A stretch of 7,363 nucleotides of DNA. Source: Treponema sp. (GTDB lineage Bacteria > Spirochaetota > Spirochaetia > Treponematales > Breznakiellaceae). Within the stretch, counting starts at the first letter, position 1. The number at the start of each line of letters is the position of its first letter. A model generated the notes under the pieces. That model did not search any database. It saw only the letters and a program-made list of their open reading frames with translations, and was not told where the DNA came from. The stretch spans positions 1-7,363 of the forward strand of contig JAIRNB010000355.1 in the NCBI GenBank assembly GCA_031258265.1, written 5' to 3'. The translations under genes were made by a program, and so were the position numbers. Positions 5,795-7,363 of the stretch are shown one piece after another.

Positions 5795-7363
5795 TTACAA
5801 TAACATGATCCGTACAACTCCGCAATTCGGTGTCACCCAGAATCCGCCGAAAAAAGCCTCGTCCCCGTTACGGACCCGGTCGCTGACAAAATTTCCCTTT
5901 TCATCGAAATGGCCTTCCTCGATGGAAATAAAATCTGGGGTGGGAAGATCATTGGCGATCTTTGAAATTTCGGGGCTCCGCTTAAGCGCAAGGCGCAGGG
6001 AAAAACGGCCGGCCAGGTAAAAGCAGCGCCGTTCATCTTCAATGATGATGCCCCGGGGGATCATATTTTCTTCGGTGGTTTTTTCCCTTCCCGTACTGTA
6101 ATCGTAGAATTGGTACTTTCCCCCGCCAAAATGAACGTTTCCCAAAAATTCCCCGAATTCATAGCCCTCGTCTTCCTGGCCCGAATGTTTAATTACCGGG
6201 TACAGCTTCCCCGTGTTCCGGTGCTTCAAGATGAGGGGCATGACGCTCATAAGCGCGGCATTACTGTCCCGTACCGGAACGGCGGAATCCACCACTCTGC
6301 CTTCGTCATCCAGGCAGCTTTCAGAGCCAAAGGTGGCGTAACCCACGGCTCCCCGGGCTACGGCGTAAAACATATTGCAGGCGCTGGTATAATTCCGGGA
6401 AGTTTCGGGGATAAAAAGGACATTCTCAGCGGTACTGTAGGAATTACAGATTTTTTCAAACCGGTAGGATTCCTGTTCATAAATATCCGGCGCCAGCATG
6501 TCGATATGCTCAATGGCCGCCAGCCATATATGCAGGGCCCGGATTACCGCCCCCCCGCCGGGGTATTCTATGCCGGGAACCCCCCAGGGGGAACCGGCGT
6601 TAAGCCAGACATTGACATACAGGGGAATTTGATACTGCCCCTTCCCCGCGGCGGCAACGGCGTCGATGTAGCGGGCCAGATGCCAGGCTTCGCAGTATTC
6701 GTAACCGTGGAAGCCAAAGGTTTCCACCCAGGAGGCCCCTTTCTTTTTGCCGTTTTTCTCCCAATCCCCATAGGAGGCCGCCTCGCGGTGCAGCTCCAGA
6801 TAGTCAAGTAATTTTTCCGGGACCGGGGCCTTTTGGTCTTCCAGGGCCCTGGGGGAATAATCACGGTCCGTTCTAAGGTAGCCGGGCTCGTTTTCTACCT
6901 GCAGGGCAATGACGGTCCCCCGGCCTGACGGTGAGCGGGATTCGGCGGCCGGGGAATCGGCTTTTTTTAAATAGGCGCAGAGGGCCGCGAAGGCCCTGGC
7001 GTCGGCCTCCTCGTTTTCCCGGTAATGGGCGGAAAGATCCGCCACGGCAAGCCCGTCGGAACGGAGGACCCGCTGGAACCGGTCCCCTCCCCGCTTTACC
7101 CATTCGGGGGTATAGCTCATGTCTCCGTTCTTCCAACTGCCAAACCAGAGAATCACCAGGCGCAGATCCGAGGCCCGGCAGAGTTCCAGCATATAGTCAA
7201 GGGAGCTGAAATCGAAACTGCCTTCCCGGCTTTCCACCTTTTCCCAGTACAGGGGCGCCTCCACCGTATTGCAGTGGAGGGCCTTCGCCGCTTTGCAGGA
7301 TTCCGCAAACATTTCCCTGCTGTAGGAACTGGAATTATGGGCCTGGGCTCCCAGGGGAAAAAA
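5795..7363 (-). CDS. Clan GH-A glycoside hydrolase, GH35-like with DUF5597-type C terminus (5' end cut by window edge)
   Basis: This is a retaining-type (beta/alpha)8 hydrolase, probably acting on beta-galactoside-like residues of plant oligosaccharides. The frame is open to the window edge and gives 522 residues. An internal ATG at 7312 is not the start, because family-like sequence (FFPLGAQAHNSSSYSRE) precedes it. Numbering from the edge: NTVEAPLYWEKVE (32-44), a motif typical of GH35/GH42-like enzymes; QVENEPG (155-161) with probable acid/base Glu159; WLNAGSPWG (253-261); LFIPETSR (316-323) with probable nucleophile Glu320. The last 130 residues resemble the beta-sandwich region DUF5597 of this group. 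Perhaps 10-40 N-terminal residues are missing, so a signal peptide cannot be judged. The ara context suggests arabinose- or galactose-bearing substrates; exact specificity is unknown. Confidence 0.88.
   Translation of the reverse strand, partial: FFPLGAQAHNSSSYSREMFAESCKAAKALHCNTVEAPLYWEKVESREGSFDFSSLDYMLELCRASDLRLVILWFGSWKNGDMSYTPEWVKRGGDRFQRVLRSDGLAVADLSAHYRENEEADARAFAALCAYLKKADSPAAESRSPSGRGTVIALQVENEPGYLRTDRDYSPRALEDQKAPVPEKLLDYLELHREAASYGDWEKNGKKKGASWVETFGFHGYEYCEAWHLARYIDAVAAAGKGQYQIPLYVNVWLNAGSPWGVPGIEYPGGGAVIRALHIWLAAIEHIDMLAPDIYEQESYRFEKICNSYSTAENVLFIPETSRNYTSACNMFYAVARGAVGYATFGSESCLDDEGRVVDSAVPVRDSNAALMSVMPLILKHRNTGKLYPVIKHSGQEDEGYEFGEFLGNVHFGGGKYQFYDYSTGREKTTEENMIPRGIIIEDERRCFYLAGRFSLRLALKRSPEISKIANDLPTPDFISIEEGHFDEKGNFVSDRVRNGDEAFFGGFWVTPNCGVVRIMLL

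Noticed and set aside
5733..5825. A 31-codon in-frame N-terminal extension of the LacI-family repressor
   Set aside because: It would overlap the hydrolase stop region and precedes the standard LacI HTH start without conserved sequence; the ATG at 5732 fits the family N terminus.

Overview
The window holds a compact sugar-catabolism locus with every gene on the minus strand. In transcription order, from right to left, it contains a clan GH-A glycoside hydrolase of the DUF5597/GH35-like type (5' end off the right edge), a LacI-family repressor, a 670-bp intergenic region, and an L-arabinose catabolic operon araB (ribulokinase), araA (L-arabinose isomerase) and araD (L-ribulose-5-phosphate 4-epimerase, 3' end off the left edge). 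The DNA is GC-rich with strong GGAGG-type ribosome binding sites and a textbook sigma-70 promoter. The protein style and the palindrome-rich intergenic DNA suggest a host-associated spirochaete such as a termite-gut Treponema. That is an impression only; no marker gene here proves it.

Region by region: 1-618 is araD, lacking roughly the last 25 codons. 619-760 is a spacer with a terminator-like hairpin right after araA and a perfect 15-bp inverted repeat just before araD. 761-2254 is an intact araA with all four expected catalytic residues. 2255-2346 is a spacer with a perfect 12-bp inverted repeat. 2347-4039 is araB, complete in length but split by a single extra G in a run of five, so the reading frame stops after 373 codons and continues in the +1 frame. 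4040-4240 is the araB leader and promoter (TTGACA, 17-bp spacer, TATGAT) with a LacI-like operator candidate just downstream of the predicted start of transcription. 4240-4700 is a non-coding island made almost entirely of back-to-back inverted repeats, including two adjacent perfect palindromes, one of which looks like a bidirectional terminator. 4707-5732 is the repressor and 5795-7363 the hydrolase.

The genes fit one pathway: the hydrolase would release a sugar from an oligosaccharide; AraA converts L-arabinose to L-ribulose, AraB phosphorylates it, and AraD makes D-xylulose 5-phosphate for the pentose phosphate pathway. The LacI-family protein next door is the obvious candidate regulator. 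No transporter is in the window. I do not see a new system. The points most worth a second look are the araB frameshift, the inverted-repeat island between repressor and operon, the operator-like site and its partial echo in the araB-araA spacer, and the possible link between the hydrolase and arabinopyranose-containing substrates.
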